Below are positions 11,356 to 22,752 of a stretch of DNA of 64,000 bases, piece by piece. The stretch comes from Chrysopilus asiliformis (lineage: Eukaryota; Arthropoda; Insecta; Diptera; Rhagionidae), in NCBI GenBank assembly GCA_964034945.1, contig OZ035961.1, forward strand, positions 89,778,991 through 89,842,990. The letters are read 5' to 3'. The position numbers and the translations under genes are program-made. Under the pieces are notes generated by a model. It saw nothing but the letters and a program-made list of their open reading frames with translations, was not told where the DNA came from and did no database searches. The first letter of the stretch is position 1. Every line of letters starts with the position of its first letter.

Positions 11356-11690
11356 AGAGCTTTTACATAAGGGACTGTCCATAAAAAACGTCACGCTAAT
11401 TTTCGGCCTTCCGACTGCCCCCTTCCCCTCTCCTTCGTCTTGCTTTATGCGATTTTTTGTATGGAGTTTAGTACCGTCGTCACACTACCCCATACTCCAC
11501 CCTCCCCTTCACTGGAAGTATAATGTCTTTTATGGACAGCCCTTAAGATCCTTTAACATAAGATCTTTTTACACAAGAGCTTTTTACATAAGAGCTTTGT
11601 ATATAAGAGCTTTTAACATGAGCGTATTTGACATAAGAGCTTTTTACATAAGAGTTCTTTTTTTACATAAAGCTTTTTGGTACTTTCATT
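11356..11690 (+). repeat. Minisatellite of ACATAAGAGCTTTTT units, split by a MITE
   Basis: About ten degenerate 14-16 bp units resembling ACATAAGAGCTTTTT. One unit lies left of the MITE at 11371-11542 and the remainder to the right, so the MITE appears to have inserted into the array. Translation is low complexity and is not a gene. Confidence 0.65.
11371..11542. mobile_element. MITE of the GGGACTGTCCATAAA family, best copy
   Basis: Left end GGGACTGTCCATAAAA and right end TTTTATGGACAGCCC form an inverted pair with one indel. The interior is C-rich on one strand with CCTTCCCCTCTCC. The surrounding bases (TAA, TTA) do not give a clean TSD. Related ends occur near 1074, 5017, 20270, 33400 and 37965. 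Confidence 0.65.
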
Positions 11691-12779
11691 GCAAGCTTTC
11701 GTGCATAACTTTTTAATTCTTATAACAGATATAATCATTGCGCGTAATATCAAGCGAGTTTATAAATTAATTTTAGATAACTTTTTCATTAATGAAAATT
11801 CAATTAAACCGACATTTTAGTGGATTCAAAAATTTTTCACGAATTTCTACACATCACATATGGTACGCGACAGTCGGGTTTTCGCAATTTTCTAGCTTTT
11901 TTTCCTGTTTCCATATAAATAGCATTTCCTAAGAAATGTAAGACAAACAAGCAATTATACGAAGAAATTTAAAAAGTCGAAAACCACAAAATTTCGGATA
12001 ATATGTTACCAAAAATTTCTGATAAATATCTTCAAGGGAATTTTAGACATTTTCCTCGAAGATCACCGTGATTTCATTGGAATTGCAAAGTAGTTCTTCG
12101 TGTTGAATGTTCAAACTTGATATCAGTTTCTAAAAAATCATAGTTTTGAATACGATCAATAGTCTAGACGAGAATTTTCTTTACCGAATGTAAGATTAAA
12201 CAAGATAACATTGCAAGTTACTAAGGGAAGAAATCCAGTAACTGGGATAGATTTTGCTATGATTCCAGACAAACAATGAATTTAAGCAAGTATTCTCTCG
12301 TTGTAGGAGATTCCTCCAGACTACCACGCGTGATATCTGGATTTTGCAACAAATCGATACATAAATAATGAGACCATCAAAAGACGATAAATTTACTATC
12401 GCATTTGATAAAAAGCGATCGTAGACACAATTTTGATGTTATGCAAATATTATTTGTCGTCCAGTTGCGACGTATGTTTTGTAACTGATGTTTGTCTGGA
12501 AAGTTTTTTTTATGAATTTATTTGGAAATATCTTGAAAAAAAAACTCAAGAAATGAGATGCAAAGAAATATTTTTAAATTTTCTTTTAACTCCTATCCTT
12601 TAGGGCATAGAATACTCTAAGTGAATGAGACTGCAATATTTGTAAGGTTTTGGTATACCCATCAACAGCGGGTAACGCTTAAATAAACCAATAGTAATTA
12701 CTGGAGGTTTGATGTCTGTCTTCTTGTTAAAGAAACATAAGAAAATCTACAATTGCCCGTAGGTTATCGTCAAATATGA
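11691..12779. other. AT-rich intergenic DNA, nothing recognised
   Basis: No open frame of note, no inverted pair and no tandem array recognised by eye. Confidence 0.45.
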
Positions 12780-13400
12780 CGTCAGACCGAAGTTTGATGA
12801 TTCGATTTGTATGGGGGAGGAAAGAATAAGTGGGCCGATTGGATTTTGATGTAGAGAAGACTTATGTAAAATCATATTCTGAACATATTTTACCTCTTTA
12901 ATTTTTTCAATACGACTCACCGTTTTCGGGAAAAACCCAAAAAAGTATTTAATTTACATCGGGGAGAGAAGTAGTGGTCCAACTGAATTTTAATGTATGT
13001 AAGTGTTATGTAAAATCCGTTTCTAAATATATTTTACTCCTATAAATTTTTCAATATGATTCACCATTTTTGAGAAAATTGCAAACAACTGCTTCGTTTA
13101 TATGCCAGGAGAAGGGCAGGGAGGGGATGCCTCGATTTAAACCGTTCAAGAACTTAGCATTGCTAACGCAACTGTAAAAAGTTTCAAGTTTCTAGCTCAA
13201 TCCTTTCGAAAGTTATGATATTCACGGATATATAGACGGACAGACGACAGAGAGACAGAGGACAGACAGACAAGCGGGCAGACAGACGGCCGGACATGCG
13301 AAAATCAAAATCTTTTGTCATCCCAAACAGCCTGGTGTAGTTCATTTTTGTATCCGACAATTGGTTCAATACGCTATAATCGGTATAATAAACCTAATAT
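12780..13400 (+). repeat. R1 repeat copy, uninterrupted
   Basis: Two units with GATTGGATTTTGATGTA-type and ATTTTTCAATACGACTCACC motifs are followed by the tail: TTTCAAGTTTCTAGCTCAAT, an imperfect GACAGACA tract (about 13230-13290), GTCATCCCAAACAGCCTGG, and a terminal CGGTATAATAAACCTAATAT. This copy shows the unbroken order used to interpret 5283-6335. Confidence 0.7.
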
Positions 13401-13536
13401 TCTTGTGGTAACCATCGTTTCGAAAAATAAATTTTGTCCCAGATTATTCAATTTAGTGTGATAATTTATTAAACTCTAGAGAAAACAATTACTAAATATG
13501 CAAAAATTGCTCTACTTTGGCTGGTGGTGGTATTCA

Positions 13537-13718
13537 CACAGAGCTTTTATAAGAACAGAGGAGCAGCAAAAATATGGCGTGAAATTTGGGAATTTATCAT
13601 TAGCACAAGCAGAAAAAAGCTTTCGTAAAGCTTTCAAGCTAGTGATAAATTCCCAAATTTCACGCCATATTTTTGCTGCTCAATATGATTTGAACCTCTG
13701 TTCTTATAAAAGCTCTGT
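13537..13718. mobile_element. Palindromic foldback MITE with 8-bp TSD
   Basis: The arms are complementary: CACAGAGCTTTTATAAGAAC at the left pairs with GTTCTTATAAAAGCTCTGT at the right, and AGCAGCAAAAATATGGCGTG pairs further in. A central loop of about 30 bases contains AAGCTTTCGTAAAGCTTTC. The 8-bp duplication GGTATTCA lies at 13529-13536 and 13719-13726. The TSD length points to hAT-type transposition; no coding sequence. Confidence 0.8.
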
Positions 13719-14059
13719 GGTATTCATTTTTTTTCACCAGCGGCGCATTTTTTTTAACGATTTTCCACAAACGGTGCATGCGTCTAAAACAAATTTCCCT
13801 GCAGCGCATTTAATTTTATTGGTATTTTTAGAATTCTCATAACGTTTTTTTATGGAGCGTAAATTTTTGCTTGAGGCCATGTGGCTCATGATTTAGCCCT
13901 TACAGGTTTGGTGGTACACACGATATACCATACTTTTCGTTCCAAATGCTGTACCACTTATTACCATTGCTGCACAACAGCTTTTAAATTGCCCCACATA
14001 AAATATTATATGCCCTGATGCATCATGAAAGTCCCGTTGCAGATTTGAACTGGTTTTAA

Positions 14060-14282
14060 CCCTCCAACCGGAATATTTCCGAAAAAAATTCACTAAAATA
14101 TGACTTTCAACTTGCGACAGATCGTAACCAAGACAACGTACAGGGCTAAATTTTTTCCAGCATGTAAAGCGATAACTTACAAAAGTCAGTGTAACACGTT
14201 CCGGCGATTTCCGGGGATTGAAATTGTTACCCGTTATAAACAAGGGAATTCCCTGAAGCATTCCGGCATTCCGGCTAGAGGG
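14060..14282. mobile_element. piggyBac-like MITE (TTAA TSD)
   Basis: TTAA at 14056-14059 and 14283-14286 flanks ends CCCTCCAACCGGAAT and the complement of CCCTCTAGCCGGAAT. The CCC start and TTAA duplication are piggyBac hallmarks. The interior contains several GGAAT/ATTCC motifs and no transposase. Confidence 0.75.
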
Positions 14283-14286
14283 TTAA

Positions 14287-15868
14287 ATATTTTCTTCCTC
14301 GGACTAACGTTTGCGAATAAGTAAAAGCTAGTTACTGGCATGTGCAGCACAGCTGAGAATATTAGCTATTTTTCGCTGCCGGTAGGAGTTAAATAATTAC
14401 GCCGCATCCTTTTTAAAAAATTTGCGGCACAGATTTCTTAATTGTTTAGTTTTCGTCCAAATCAAATTTTATTTTCTTTATTAAATTTTGTTATTTAGTT
14501 GTTGGTTTTCCATTTACATCATCGCTCCCTCCGCCTCTCTCCGGGAGTGATCCAAAATATATATTGTCTCCCAAAATATACGACCACAATAAAGGGAAGA
14601 AAATTAAATAGCAACATTCAACCCAAAAAAAAAGATGGTTTTAAGCAAGTTTAAGAACATTTTTTGTGTGACGTTCAAGAAAATATTCTTCAACAAAACA
14701 TGAATGAAGTTGTAATATTGTATGGTTTTGATTGAATTAAATTAAAAAAGCAACATTTCAAAAAAAAGTGTATTTTTAATAAAATTTCGTGTTATAAAAA
14801 TAACCAGAAAAATTGAATAATCGTTTCAGAATTGAGTCATAAGAACTTGAAAAAAACCCAATTATTCATTTCCAATGACATTGATGTCCTGTACAACACC
14901 AAACGAAATGTTAACTCATTTTTGCGACATTCATAAATCACTAGAAAACTATAAACCAAAATTTTTCTCAGTCATTTTCAAAATAAAAAGAAACCACGCA
15001 CCACCCGCAGTTTTATTGTCGTCACATCATCGACCGACCACTTTTCCGAAAAATCATGTTTTGGAAGTCATCCAAAAAGTTTGCAAATCTTGAATTTTCC
15101 TTTATTTTGATTTTTCTCAGAGGTTTTTTTTTCTGAAATTTCGCGAAAATCTTCTCGTAAAATCCGGCACCAGAGTGTCTCTGAAAACAAGAAATTGACT
15201 TTGGTCACATCACACATCAGGTAAATCGGCTTCCTTTCAAAAATTATGTAAAACATTCACAAAAGTTGAAAGAAATCATAAAATTTCCGTGAAAAGTTTA
15301 TACTTGGCCCAACAACAAAACAAAACACCGGGGGATGCCCCAAATTTATCGACGTTCAGTGAAAATTAAGTCATGAAAATTATGAAAGTTAATTTTCATT
15401 TGGCAAACGTTCAACATTATTTGTCTTTAACATTGTCTTCGTTTCAATGGTTTAACTGTAATAAATCTAATAGATTTTCTTGCTAATTTCAGATCTTGAC
15501 TTTGTGGTTATTTTAGGAAAATTTTAATTTTAATCGAAATTTTAAAAGGAAAATATCTTTGAATTGATTTTGTTATAAAATTTGCCATTTCTGTTGATTG
15601 TAATTTTAGTTCATGGAATTTATTTTATGAATTTCGTTCTAAGATTATAAAATCATTTTTAGATTTTCAATTGCATTCTCCAAATGCATGTTTTTGAATA
15701 AATTGAGTAATTCAATCTATTTTGGTTAATTTATTTTTGACCTAAAAAAAAAACATGTAGTTTTTTAGCTAAAGAATTTGTATCAATTCTGTGCTTTGGT
15801 TTCTTAAAGGCTCCTTTCTAGCATTTTTGCGTTATGGGATGTATTTACTACATCATAAGTAAGATACA
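14287..15868. other. AT-rich intergenic DNA, nothing recognised
   Basis: One TTTGCGGCAC motif near 14430 belongs to the dispersed TGCGGCGCA set. The remainder shows no gene or repeat structure. Confidence 0.45.
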
Positions 15869-15965
15869 CAGTGGCGTAATTAGTAGGACCATATGCGCGC
15901 AATGCAGGGGTCCTTCGGCGGAAAGGAGCCTTTGAGCGGACGAGGGGCCTCAGAATGGTCCCTTA
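15869..15965 (+). repeat. hAT-type end CAGTGGCGTAAT, partial
   Basis: CAGTGGCGTAATTAGTAGG resembles the CAGTGGCGTAACTAGG start at 22390 and the ends of many animal hAT-type elements. No partner end was found; the PIF-like MITE at 15966 follows closely and may have disrupted it. Confidence 0.4.
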
Positions 15966-16416
15966 TCACACGACGCTGTTTTGCCAGCCGCTGGCTGCTG
16001 GTTAGTAGCGCTGGCTAGTAGCAACAGCAGCCAGCGTATTGAGAGGGTTCACACGATTTATACTTTAGTAGCGCTGGCTAGTAACCAAACAGTGGTTTCA
16101 CATTTTAATCTGAGAGAATTTTTAAATAATAAACGTTACATAAAAATTTAAATAAATAAACGTAAAATAACAACTTACAATAAACAAACTTTACCACTTA
16201 TCAGACCTTTGACAGCTCAGAAACCATGTTACAGGGTCACGTAATTCCTAGTAGCGCTGGCAAAGTAGAACGGTCTCTACTTCACTAGCGCTTCTAAAAT
16301 CATCGCGCTGCTGCTGGTAGTAGCAACACACTAGGGTTCACACGGTGCTGCTGAAACGGCTGCTAACAGCCAAACAGCAACTAACGCTGGCAAAACAGCG
16401 TCGTGTGACTGCCGCA
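15966..16416 (+). mobile_element. PIF/Harbinger-like MITE, copy 1 (left tip lost)
   Basis: Same family as 32761-33222, 41088-41479 and 59367-59819. The right end is GTCGTGTGACTGCCGCA; the left begins at CACACGACGCTGTTTTGCC and lacks the first bases of the TIR. The interior is dense in GTAGCGCTGGC and CAGCAGC motifs in both orientations around an AT-rich core with AATAAACGTAAAATAACAAC. Confidence 0.75.
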
Positions 16417-18301
16417 TAAGGCTAATTTCTGCTTGCTGTGCATGTTTCTTTAAAAAAAATTTGACTGCGGCGCATTTCTTCATGAAATTTTGGATTGTGA
16501 CATATGTAGACAATTTCTTTTTGAATTTTGAAAAAAGCTATTGTAAATTTTCTTATATGGTTCGCCTAGATAATTACAAACAAAATTGAGACAAATTTTC
16601 CATCTGATCGATCTTTCAAAATTTCCAGGCACACAAAAAATTTTGTACCAGTTTTTCGGGAAAGAGAAAGGGGGCGCAATATGCATGTTTTGTACCGCTT
16701 TTCTCCTCGGTACGAAAATGACAAAATTTGCCACTCAGTTCGTATTTTTCAAAGAAATAAAGAAAAAATTACTCAAGTCACTCAAATTTCCCAATTCTAG
16801 GTCATCGCACAAGATTTAAAATTATCTTTTAATATTTTTATGACAACGCAAAGTTTCAAGTTTTTTCTCAGTTATTTTATGAAAGAAACTTTTTACGATG
16901 TATAATCAAATATTGTATTCATGAAAAATTTCGACTTCTTAATTCTGCCTTAAAAACATTTCCTGATCACTTCTGAGTCGATTGTAGCATTATTAGATTG
17001 TAGTCTTATGAGAAATCTTGTACAGAGACTAACAGACAAATTTTTTTTTAAAATTTACGCATAAGAAATTGCTTTTTAATATCTTTTTGGTACAAAACAA
17101 GATTTCCGTTGTACAAAAGTCAAAAAATAGCAAAAAGCTCTGATAGGGATAGGGTTTCAATGGAATCTGTCGATTTCAATTTTACGTAACGGAAGTTATT
17201 CAATAAATGGAAGTTTTTCAAATACATACATTCTACTGTGAAATAAGAAAATCACATAATTGCATTGGAGTTTTAAACTGGTTTCATATTCAATACAATT
17301 GAAAGGCAAGAAATTTAAGTAGAAAATGTACGCCAAAAAAAATCCAACAAAAAATTCCGCCTTATCAACTTTCAAAAATTGGAGACAAAAATTTGATTGA
17401 AGAAAAAAGAAGATAACGACAGCCAACTGACCTAACATTTGTCGATTTGAATTTGGATTCACCCTAAATGGACAACTTTTAACCGGACTGTCTGTCATCA
17501 AGAATGAATTTAAATTTCATTTGGGTTGAAATCCTGACAGACTCGGCTTAGATGGCGTGAAATTTCAGAAATCTTATGAGAATTCACTGAAATATTTATT
17601 AATTCTACATTTGGCTTCTAAAAAAACTTACAAATCTGAAAGTCAATAGAAGAACCCATTCAGTAAGAAAAAAAAAACAGTTGGAAAAATTCTCGTACAC
17701 AGAATTTTGAATTTTCATGAAGAAAATCTGAAATCTTGAAGGCAGATTTTGAAAACAAACCAATTTTGAAAAACATGAATATTCATCTGAGTCCAAAAAT
17801 TCCAAATGGAGTTAATTCAACATCACGAAACAAAAAAACTGCAAAAGTTTGTGACAAAAATTTACAACATTTTCATGGCCAGATGCTGAAATTTAATGAA
17901 AAGATTCTTATTAATGAATTGTTGCTTACGTCTTGAATCCAAAAAACTCGAATCAAAGAATGAACTTCCCTTTTTATATCTTCTATTTAGATTCGAATAC
18001 TGCCTCGTGCCAGACCCATAATTATCGTCTCTTTAGGAAATTCAAATGAAAAACATAGAATTGTAAATAATAATTAAATAAATCAGTGAAAGATCCGAGA
18101 AAGAAAAACCTTTTTCGAGATGAAATAATGTTGAAAAAGGTAAAAACTGGATTCAATTAAGGAGCGTCTCCACATACGAATGTATCGAGTAGTCACATTT
18201 TCTTGATCTTTAATACAATGTTGACTGATAAAATGACGACGATGAAGATGATGATGTTGATGTTGATTGCCAAACCAAGTATGAAAAGTATATTAAAGAC
18301 G
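16417..18301. other. AT-rich intergenic DNA
   Basis: One TGCGGCGCA motif occurs near 16470. Open frames here are short and low complexity. Nothing else recognised. Confidence 0.45.
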
Positions 18302-19033
18302 TCCCAAGCAACCAAAAATGGTTACATACCGAGGGCGACACAACTTGAGTTGCAAATTATTTGGGGCTGGAAATTCGTTGCAGCAACGACGCTGCATATT
18401 TTGTGCCACCGTTTTCACCAAGTTTTTATGTGACTTTCGTTACACAGTAATTGTTGTGCAATCGGGAGCATAGAAACTCTTTTATAACGCCGGTTGCAAA
18501 GTAACTGTTACACAACCGTTTCTAAAAAAAAACTCCTTTGCGACTATCGTTACAAAATAACTATTGTTTACGATCGGTCTGGCAACACTACGCTCCCAGA
18601 ATCGACTAAATTTTTGAGAGGCTTTAACTAAAATTCATTCTGTTTGAATTCGAGGAAAACACGTACTTTTTAACCGAATTGTAAAACTAATTAAGTAACC
18701 GAATTTTGTATTATTAATCCTTTTTTGAATATATCTATTGTTAGAATCAACGACTTGTGAGTTTTATTCAGTATCCGGCAAATACGTTAACAACTGTTGT
18801 GCAACAGTTTCCACAGAAACTCTTTTTAGATGGCAAGGTTTTTTAGATGATGGGGGCAGATCAATTGTGACGTCAATTTCAACCTGCATCACAGGTATAC
18901 ATTAGGAAACGCTGTAAATATGAATTTCTCAGGTTAAAATTGACTATTTATACTTCTATAGGAGTATTTATAAGTGATTTATAAACGAGAACAATAGAAA
19001 CTATTAAAAACAACAACAAGTTTCTGGCTAGTC

Positions 19034-19374
19034 ACAAAATAACCGATTTACAACCTTTTTCTTTGTGGCCGATTACAAAGTAAGCGATTTGTAACGGCTT
19101 TTTCGAGACCAATCACACAGTAACCAATTTGTAACGGGTTTTTTTGCGAGCGATTACGAAGTAACCAATTTGTACCGACTTTTTTGCGATCAATTACACA
19201 GTAACCGAATTATAACGGGGTTTTTGCGACCGGTTAAAAAGTATCAAATTTCTAACTGTTTTTTTTTTTGCTATTAATCACACAGAAATCAACTTGCAAC
19301 GGGTTTTTTGTGAACGGCCACAATATAACCAATTTGCAACGGTTTGTTACTAATGGTTACAATGTAGCCAATTT
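19034..19374 (+). repeat. Degenerate tandem array of about 40-bp units
   Basis: Roughly nine units, each of the form ACACAGTAACCAATTTGTAA followed by CGGGTTTTTTGCGACCAATT. The last units change TTTGTAACGG to TTTGCAACGG and then TTTGCAACTGG, leading directly into the 15-bp array. Confidence 0.75.
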
Positions 19375-19539
19375 GCAACTGGCTTTATTGCAACTGGCTT
19401 TATTGCAACTGGCTTTATTGCAACTGGCTTTATTGCAACTGGCTTTATTGCAACTGGCTTTATTGCAACTGGCTTTATTGCAACTGGCTTTTTTGCAACT
19501 GGCTTTATTGCAACTGGCTTTATTGCAACTGGCTTTATT
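19375..19539 (+). repeat. 15-bp satellite GCAACTGGCTTTATT, 11 units
   Basis: Eleven head-to-tail 15-bp units; the only difference noticed is one unit ending TTTTT instead of TTATT (near 19490). Because 15 is a multiple of 3, both strands are open across the array, but the encoded five-residue repeats are an artefact of period and not evidence for a gene. Confidence 0.9.
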
Positions 19540-19636
19540 GCAACCGGTCACAAGGCAACTGTTACATTAACTGATTTGTAACCGTCAATTTGCGACCAGG
19601 GTCATATTCTAACGTGGGTCGGAAATTGTTGCTTGG

Positions 19637-20530
19637 GGTCCATTTCAAAGGGCCAGCGAATCACACATTGTGGAGGAATAAAGTGGCAAAAGTGTTTTCA
19701 ATGGTGAACTTGAATATCAACTAAGAAGTTGTATCTCAGTATAGGATCAGAGACGTGAGGTCGCTCGTTTAATGAAAGAAATAATAATTAAAGGCATCTT
19801 ACGATGAAAGGAATGACGTTGAAGAGGAAAACGCACCTTTTATAGGTTTGTTTTGGTTTTTCTTTCAATTGCGTTGATAAAACATATTCGTAATGTTTGG
19901 TGAATGATTTCCATGTTTGATGAATCCAGGTGAATTCTTTGCCATACGAAGGGAAATGAAAAACTCGTCTGGCGATCGGATTGGGATTTTTATGGGGCTT
20001 CTGAACCACAATCAACTGAAGAAATATCTTAATGTATTAAATTCTATAAATAAATTTTTATATGGTGTGTTTAATTAATAGAATTTGTTTATATGGTTTT
20101 CTAGTGTCTATAAAGTGATGATGATTCATTCGAGTTTTCAATAAATTGGAGTAATTTATGGGAAATTGAAATCTTTCAAAGTACATTAGGTTTTTTTTTG
20201 TACTGCTTTTTACTTTTGATTTCTAGCAAGTTAGGATTAAAAGTGATTTGATGAAGTTTCTTACGATCTGTCCATAAAATACATTAATTTTCATTTGTTC
20301 GAACCCTCCTTTTCCCTTTCCATTGTCACACATTATTCTTCTAATGAAAATCTATAATTTGCAGGTGCAAGTTTTTCAGTCAAGAACCTTAATAAAGACT
20401 TTATTTTTTTTCCAGGATTTTCAGATTTTTGTTCAAGTTTATGCCGATTAATTTATTAGCTCCAGACAGAGTAACTTCCACGCACGTAGAATATTTCAAA
20501 ATCTCAGACAGTTTTTCACGATTACATTTA
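19637..20530. other. Intergenic DNA with one MITE fragment
   Basis: GATCTGTCCATAAAATAC followed by TTCGAACCCTCC (about 20266-20312) is a single end of the GTCCATAAA MITE family. No gene recognised. Confidence 0.45.
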
Positions 20531-20532
20531 TA

Positions 20533-21721
20533 CAGTGGAACCTTGATAAGTCGAAATTGACGGGGACAGACGAAACCAGTACAGTGTCGAGTGGGTGGTA
20601 AAGTCGCCACTAGCCTGACTTAAATTTTAGATCATCACAACAAATTTATGATAAAAAAATTTCTTCCATGATTTGGTAAATTTTCTTTATCAAGATAATT
20701 GGCTAGACACTGAGGCTGGGTTCTAGTTTAGAGGCGCCCACCTAGGCTGTCATTTTTCTGTGGAGCGGCGCTTTAGGCAACATTCTGAGATATTTGGAAG
20801 TTCGGTGCGTTAAATTCGGACCACATAAAGAAGAAAACACGGAGATGCGTTTCTCGAGCATCTGTTACGTCAATTCAAGGTAGGATTGTCTTTCTAACCT
20901 CTTTTTTCCAGACATTGTCCTCTACTTAAGGCATGCGGGGGATTTTTTTAAAAGGCATCCGGAAGACTGCTTTTTTAGGGCTGCCTTCACTCAGAAAAAT
21001 GGAGGCTAACTCGACGACCTACATACGGCGTAATTGGCCTCGGGCAGGCGCGCGTTCGCCTGCATGTGGGCAAGTAAAACTGAGTTGACCTGTGGTCGGA
21101 GAAATTCTGAAATTAAGCCACCAGCAGGTGAAGTAGGGCATTGGGAGCTGCACGAGTTGACCTTAGATAGGTTAACTCTGACCGCTAGCTGGCTTACAGA
21201 CACCTCTGTAAGGTCAGAGTTAACCTGACCAAAAGTTGACCTGGACATTTTTCTGAGTGTTGCCAATCAAAAAGAACAAAAAATGACCCGCAATCAAAAA
21301 GAACAAAAAATACCCCCTGACGTTATTAAATAGAAAACAACGTCAGAAAAAAAGAGGACGGGATTTCAACCCCAATTTAAGTGTATTTGACCTTGGAATT
21401 TTAAATACATGTATGCCTTTTTTTTGTTGTGTGTTGGTAACACCAACCCAATGCACTGTTTTTTGCTTTGTATTCTTTAGTCTTAAGTCAACATTCACTA
21501 AATAAAGATCTATCTTTCAATTCCTGGGTTTCATTTTTACGATAACATTTTTATTGAATATTTTGCCTGTGGTGCAATTTGTGTTGCTTGCCAAAGATCT
21601 ACGAAACATTTTTTTTTTTTAGAAAAAGTGGGGCGCCAAATATAGGTTTTGCCCCAGGCTCCATTTTTCCTTGACATGAGGAATTCGAGTGATCGAGGTT
21701 CGATTTGTCAAGGTTCCACTG
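20533..21721. mobile_element. pogo/Tigger-like non-autonomous element
   Basis: Inverted ends CAGTGGAACCTTGATAAGTCGAA-type (20533) and its complement ending GTCAAGGTTCCACTG (21721), with TA on both sides (20531-20532, 21722-21723). The right end also carries GAATTCGAGTGATCGAGGTT, a second near-copy of the terminal motif. Terminal sequence and TA target resemble pogo/Tigger elements. It carries a CACT-ended MITE at 20988-21259 and no transposase. Confidence 0.7.
20988..21259 (-). mobile_element. CACT-ended MITE, copy 2 (272 bp)
   Basis: Inverted relative to copy 1 (7339-7610), with the same 272-bp length and differences at only a few positions. The flanking dinucleotide TT is duplicated. Inserted inside the pogo-like element, so it is the younger of the two. 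Confidence 0.78.
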
Positions 21722-21723
21722 TA

Positions 21724-22389
21724 ACTAGTATGCAAACCAGACAGACGAGATGCGAAAACATGAATGTCACGAATTTTCATATGTCATTAGAAGGTTTTTT
21801 CGGTATGGGGACGTCGCTGTTCCAAAATTTTGCTGGATAAGTGGTTAGAAAGAGGCCCTTCACGACTTAAGAAACTCCTTTTTGGTTCCTTACGGCCAAC
21901 AGATACGACGTTCGGTCAGATCGTGGCACGCATGCATATTAGCCGCAAGAAGACACCATTAGCAGCATTTGCCCAGTGTCCAGATGTAAAACGTTAAAAG
22001 TAAGAGAAAATGTAATTTTTTTTCTTATGTGTTTCGTGGCTGTTTTTGGGGTGGATTCATTTTGAGGTTTCTTCAGGATAACGAAAATTTTGCACGCAGA
22101 CAGCGCATTTGGAATGACAACTTGACAAATGCGATTTTAATATTCGCAGACGGCTAGACAGAATAAAAATATTTTTTTAATGTATCTTGCAGATGAAATC
22201 GAAATAATGAATTCCAAATTGCTTTACAGACAGATAAAAAATGAAAAGAGATATAAATTAAATTGATTGGGCGTGATTTCATGTTGCAAAGAAGATGGGG
22301 TTTAATTTTTTTTCGCGTGCGGAAAAAATGTCGAAATTTGATTTTGAAAAATGTTTAAAAAGAAAAAAATCATTGTTTTTCTGGCTTAG
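21724..22389. other. Intergenic DNA, nothing recognised
   Basis: No gene, inverted pair or array recognised; short A/T runs only. Confidence 0.4.
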
Positions 22390-22720
22390 CAGTGGCGTAA
22401 CTAGGAATCGGGGGTCCCCCGCGAAAACTTATTGGGACCTTTGCTAGAAAATCTAAAAAAATGGTTTCGTTAGTATCAGGGAACGGGAATGAGTAGTCTG
22501 ATTTTGTCGGTTAACCAACTCGACCTGTCATTTTACAAAGAAAAACGGCTATGCCAAATTTTAAGTCCCTAGCGTTATTTGTTCTCTAGGTATCGTTTCC
22601 ACGGACAGACAGGCAGATAGACAGACGGACAGATAGATTCATCATCGTGAAATTCATTTTTTTGTCCAACGATTAGTTCTATGCGTTACAAATGGTAGAG
22701 ATAATCTATTATACCCTTTT
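22390..22720 (+). repeat. CAGTGGCGTAACTAGG start plus R1-like tail
   Basis: Begins with the hAT-type end CAGTGGCGTAACTAGG, then runs into an R1-like tail: AAATTTTAAGTCCCTAGCG, a GACAGACAGG-type tract (22600-22640) and CGTTACAAATGGTAGAG. No matching right end for the first motif was found. Confidence 0.45.
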
Positions 22721-22733
22721 AAGGTTTATAGGG

Positions 22734-22752
22734 TAGGTTAGGTTAGGTTAGG
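22734..22752 (+). repeat. Short (TTAGG)n tract
   Basis: TAGGTTAGGTTAGGTTAGG is nearly four copies of the arthropod telomeric pentamer. It is followed by TTGGAGTGGCTACC and a sequence of higher GC than its surroundings to about 22910. At this length it could be a microsatellite or the end of an interspersed repeat; nothing else suggests a telomere. Confidence 0.5.

Larger units (their letters stand above)
18302..19636. mobile_element. Candidate TIR element filled with tandem repeats
   Basis: A 10-bp inverted pair CCCAAGCAAC/GTTGCTTGGG bounds the segment. Internally, sequence built on GTTACACAGTAAC, GATTTGTAACGG and TTTTTGCGACC recurs at 18420-18590 and again at 19034-19371 as roughly 40-bp units, then runs into an 11-unit 15-bp array. 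No coding capacity. The element reading rests on a short TIR and an uncertain TSD, so the boundaries are tentative; the tandem structure itself is clear. Confidence 0.5.

Noticed and set aside
15966..16416. Regular CAGCAGC/GCGCTGGC motifs as a possible CRISPR-like array or enhancer
   Set aside because: They are paired subterminal motifs of a MITE found four times in the window; spacing is irregular and the host is eukaryotic.
19268..19570. Open frames on both strands encoding LQLAL and CNKAS repeats
   Set aside because: The period of 15 is divisible by three, so an array without stops is open by construction; no flanking coding signal.
22734..22752. Chromosome end indicated by TTAGG repeats
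   Set aside because: Fewer than four units in the middle of ordinary repeat DNA; a telomere would need long arrays.
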